Assembly: GCA_023246815.1 (NCBI GenBank) | Contig: JAHFHR010000050.1 | Location: forward strand, 1-5,751 | Direction of reading: 5' to 3' | Length of the DNA stretch: 5,751 nt | Origin: a bacterium | GTDB taxonomy: Bacteria; Patescibacteriota; Patescibacteriia; Buchananbacterales; UBA6539 | Shown: positions 5,501 to 5,751 of the stretch, piece after piece | Numbering within the stretch: position 1 is the stretch's first letter | How the letters are laid out: each line of letters begins with the position of its first letter | The notes under the pieces: generated by a model | What the model was told of the DNA's origin: nothing | Databases searched by the model: none | Seen by the model: the letters and a program-made list of their open reading frames with translations, nothing else | Program-made: the position numbers and the translations under genes

Positions 5501-5751
5501 ATGCCTCAAGCAGGAGGACCTAACCAGGTCAGTAATTTTCAGCTTAAAGCCAGCTACTGGTATGTCAGTCATAAGGCGCAGGTGCGTCGTGCGTTCACCG
5601 GCGGACTGATAGTAGTATGTCTGGCACTGTATAGCTATAGCTTTTATCAGCTGGGGCTTTTCTTGATAGTACAAGGGCCTGAAGAGTTGAGGCAGCTTGA
5701 TCAGCTCACGGCCAGTAGCCTTAATTATCGTGGTATTAACACCCGTCAACA
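5501..5751 (+). CDS. Unrecognised single-span membrane protein, N-terminal part, runs off right edge
   Basis: The ATG at 5501 opens a frame of 83 codons that is still open at the window edge. The start is fixed by a TAA in frame at 5486-5488 and by the promoter directly upstream. Residues 1-31 are polar and include SYWYVSHKAQVRR. A hydrophobic helix follows at about 32-58 (GGLIVVCLALYSYSFYQLGL lies inside it). Residues 59-83 are soluble (EELRQLDQLTASSLNYRGIN). Positive residues K25, R29 and R30 before the helix predict a cytoplasmic N-terminus and an outside C-terminus, a type II membrane protein. I do not recognise the family. It may be one of the small uncharacterised envelope proteins of Patescibacteria, but that is a guess. 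A perfect AGGAGG (5512-5517) lies inside codons 4-6. The gene is divergent from gyrB and shares a 140-bp control region with it. Confidence 0.75.
   Translation, partial: MPQAGGPNQVSNFQLKASYWYVSHKAQVRRAFTGGLIVVCLALYSYSFYQLGLFLIVQGPEELRQLDQLTASSLNYRGINTRQ

Noticed and set aside
5512..5517. AGGAGG as the ribosome site of a downstream gene
   Set aside because: No ATG, GTG or TTG occurs within normal spacing downstream, and the frame from 5501 continues open through it.
1..5751. Recoded UGA (code 25) as in some CPR lineages
   Set aside because: All six complete genes read through cleanly and end in TAA at expected family lengths, so the window needs no reassignment and gives no evidence for it.

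Overview
The window looks like a core-genome fragment of a Candidate Phyla Radiation (Patescibacteria) bacterium, probably of the Parcubacteria group. This rests on the predicted proteins: a DUF5671-type membrane protein inside a ribosomal operon, short SecE, NusG and GyrB, a lineage-flavoured L11, and near absence of Shine-Dalgarno (SD) sequences. The phylum is an inference from family recognition without a database search. All six complete genes end in TAA, and no reassigned stop codon is needed.

Layout. Positions 1-133 (minus) hold the N-terminus of a dCMP deaminase running off the left edge, with its own promoter at 158-186. An 18-bp perfect hairpin at 196-235 separates it from the operon to its right. 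Positions 241-3136 (minus) form a tight operon read secE - nusG - rplK - DUF5671 membrane protein - rplA. It is driven by a strong sigma70-type promoter (TTGACG, 17 nt, TACTAT) at 3203-3231. Positions 3137-3302 are a dense 166-bp control region: a terminator-like leader hairpin, a perfect 14-bp palindrome over the -10 box, a G9/C9 tract abutting the -35 box, and a terminator whose U-tract faces the plus strand. Positions 3303-5360 (minus) are gyrB. Positions 5361-5500 are a divergent promoter region, and from 5501 (plus) an unrecognised single-span membrane protein runs off the right edge.

The genes serve preprotein export (SecE), transcription elongation (NusG), the 50S L1 and L11 stalk bases, DNA supercoiling (GyrB) and dTMP precursor supply (dCMP deaminase). 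The usual neighbours rpmG and tRNA-Trp before secE, and rplJ-rplL-rpoBC after rplA, are absent here. The rplK-rplA pair, adjacent in most bacteria, is split by the membrane-protein gene.

Nothing here is clearly a new defence or mobile system. The best leads are the symmetric promoter and opposite-facing terminator upstream of secE, the split rplK-rplA pair with its pilin-like membrane protein, the altered proline segment in L11, and the loss of SD signals.
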